The notes under the pieces are model-generated. The model was given only the letters and a program-made list of their open reading frames with translations, did not search any database and was not told the origin of the DNA. A stretch of 5,700 nucleotides of DNA, from assembly GCA_030147325.1 (NCBI GenBank), contig JASLAA010000256.1:1-5700 (forward strand), in the 5' to 3' direction. The DNA comes from Arthrobacter sp. GTDB taxonomy: Bacteria > Actinomycetota > Actinomycetes > Actinomycetales > Micrococcaceae. The stretch's first letter is position 1. Each line of letters opens with the position of its first letter. Positions 5,055-5,700 of the stretch are shown piece after piece. A program made the position numbers and the translations under genes.

Positions 5055-5700
5055 ATGGGTACTTCATCCTCTCGTCGCAAGGAAGCGACGGTCGCAGATG
5101 TCGCACGGGAAGCGAAGGTGTCGAAGGCGCAGGCCGCACGGGCACTGGGCGCCTACGGTGCTGTCAGTGAGGAGGTCCGCTCACGGGTGCTGGCCGCCGC
5201 CGCGGCTCTGGAGTACCGTCCGAACGAGGTTGCCCGGAGCATGAACACCGGCAGATCCAAGACGCTCGGCGTCGTGGTGGGAGACATCGAGAACCCCTTC
5301 TTCAGCCTTGCCATGCGGGGTATCTCCGATACGGCCAAAGCAGAGGGCTTCGACGTGATCCTCATCAATACCGGGGAGGATGTCACGGCAGAAGCGGAAG
5401 CCGTGCGGGTCCTGCTGGACAAGCGCGTCGACGGCATGATCGTGGCACCGGCCTCGCAGCTGTCCGTCGAGCACCTGCGGGACGTCGTCGACTCGGGTCG
5501 TCCGCTCGTGCTGCTCGACCGCCAGATTCCCGCCCTGGGAGTGAATGCCGCCATGGCGAAGATGGACGGAACGGCTTACGAAGCGGTGAGTCACCTGATC
5601 GGGGTCGGGCATACCCGCATCGGATACATCTCGTCGCTCGACGTCGGGAGCTGGTCCTCCATCGAGGAGCTGGACCTGGGCACCAACCCCGTATCGGAGC
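5055..5700 (+). CDS. LacI-family transcriptional regulator (3' end beyond the window)
   Basis: The first 215 codons of a DNA-binding repressor continue past the right edge; family members usually have 330-350 residues. The ATG has GGAAAGG ending five bases upstream. The N-terminal helix-turn-helix is at about 12-31 (TVADVAREAKVSKAQAARAL), followed by VSEEVRSRVL and the hinge YRPNEVARSM (54-63). Here Met63 stands where LacI has the minor-groove leucine. The effector domain begins at about 69 with LGVVVGDIENPFF (70-82) and includes GFDVILINT (97-105), DKRVDGMIV and a GHTRIGYIS motif near residue 190. The recognition helix has K24-A25-Q26-A27-A28-R29 where the common form is xxTVSR, so its target should differ from the classical one. 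LacI-family effectors are usually sugars or nucleosides. Its divergent position and the palindromes beside it make it the likely local repressor of the minus-strand operon. Confidence 0.92.
   Translation, partial: MGTSSSRRKEATVADVAREAKVSKAQAARALGAYGAVSEEVRSRVLAAAAALEYRPNEVARSMNTGRSKTLGVVVGDIENPFFSLAMRGISDTAKAEGFDVILINTGEDVTAEAEAVRVLLDKRVDGMIVAPASQLSVEHLRDVVDSGRPLVLLDRQIPALGVNAAMAKMDGTAYEAVSHLIGVGHTRIGYISSLDVGSWSSIEELDLGTNPVSE

Noticed and set aside
5181..5612. Minus-strand open frames of about 133 and 143 codons opposite the LacI-family gene
   Set aside because: The plus strand here encodes an unbroken helix-turn-helix and effector domain; the minus-strand translations resemble nothing.
1..5700. 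CRISPR array, tRNA or rRNA gene, insertion sequence, toxin-antitoxin or phage-defence genes
   Set aside because: No spaced direct repeats, cloverleaf-like segment, transposase, terminal repeats or small paired genes were seen; five catabolic/transport genes, one regulator and their control region account for nearly all the sequence.

Overview
The window comes from a high-GC bacterium, most likely an actinobacterium. Third codon positions are mostly G or C, the solute-binding protein is a lipoprotein (as expected for a Gram-positive), and it appears to start at GTG. Nothing in the sequence fixes the genus. I see no RNA gene, mobile element or CRISPR array.

Layout. From position 5000 down to about 82 the minus strand carries one tight five-gene unit. 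In order of transcription it encodes a lipoprotein solute-binding protein of the polar amino acid (PAAT) ABC family (4872-4000), a single PAAT permease (3900-3112), its ATPase (3115-2348), a Gfo/Idh/MocA-family NAD(P)-dependent oxidoreductase (2348-1302) and a DAO-family FAD-dependent amine oxidase or dehydrogenase (1268-153). Permease and ATPase overlap by four bases, ATPase and Gfo/Idh/MocA by one, and 33 bases separate the last two genes. A strong hairpin at 82-128 closes the unit. Positions 1-81 hold no gene I can assign. Diverging on the plus strand from 5055 is a LacI-family regulator that runs off the right edge with its first 215 codons intact.

Regulation. The 182-base divergent region has a good sigma70-type promoter for the minus-strand unit (-35 TTGACC, 17-base spacer, -10 TAGATT). 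Just downstream of its predicted start are two 14-bp near-palindromes that are exact inverted copies of each other (4951-4964 and 4976-4989). A third, perfect 16-bp palindrome (5035-5050) touches the -35 box and covers the regulator's ribosome-binding site. All three are centred on CCGG, as LacI-family operators often are. This suggests local repression of the operon and autoregulation of the regulator.

Working together. A PAAT importer implies a substrate with an amino-acid head. A LacI regulator and a Gfo/Idh/MocA enzyme point to a sugar or polyol part. An FAD amine oxidase is the enzyme class that splits a C-N bond between the two. My leading hypothesis is uptake and oxidative cleavage of a sugar-amino acid conjugate, either an Amadori compound (fructosyl-amino acid) or an opine-like molecule. 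The FAD enzyme would release the amino acid and a dicarbonyl sugar such as glucosone, and the Gfo/Idh/MocA enzyme would reduce it. This is inferred from gene content. A plain D-amino acid or N-substituted amino acid pathway remains possible.
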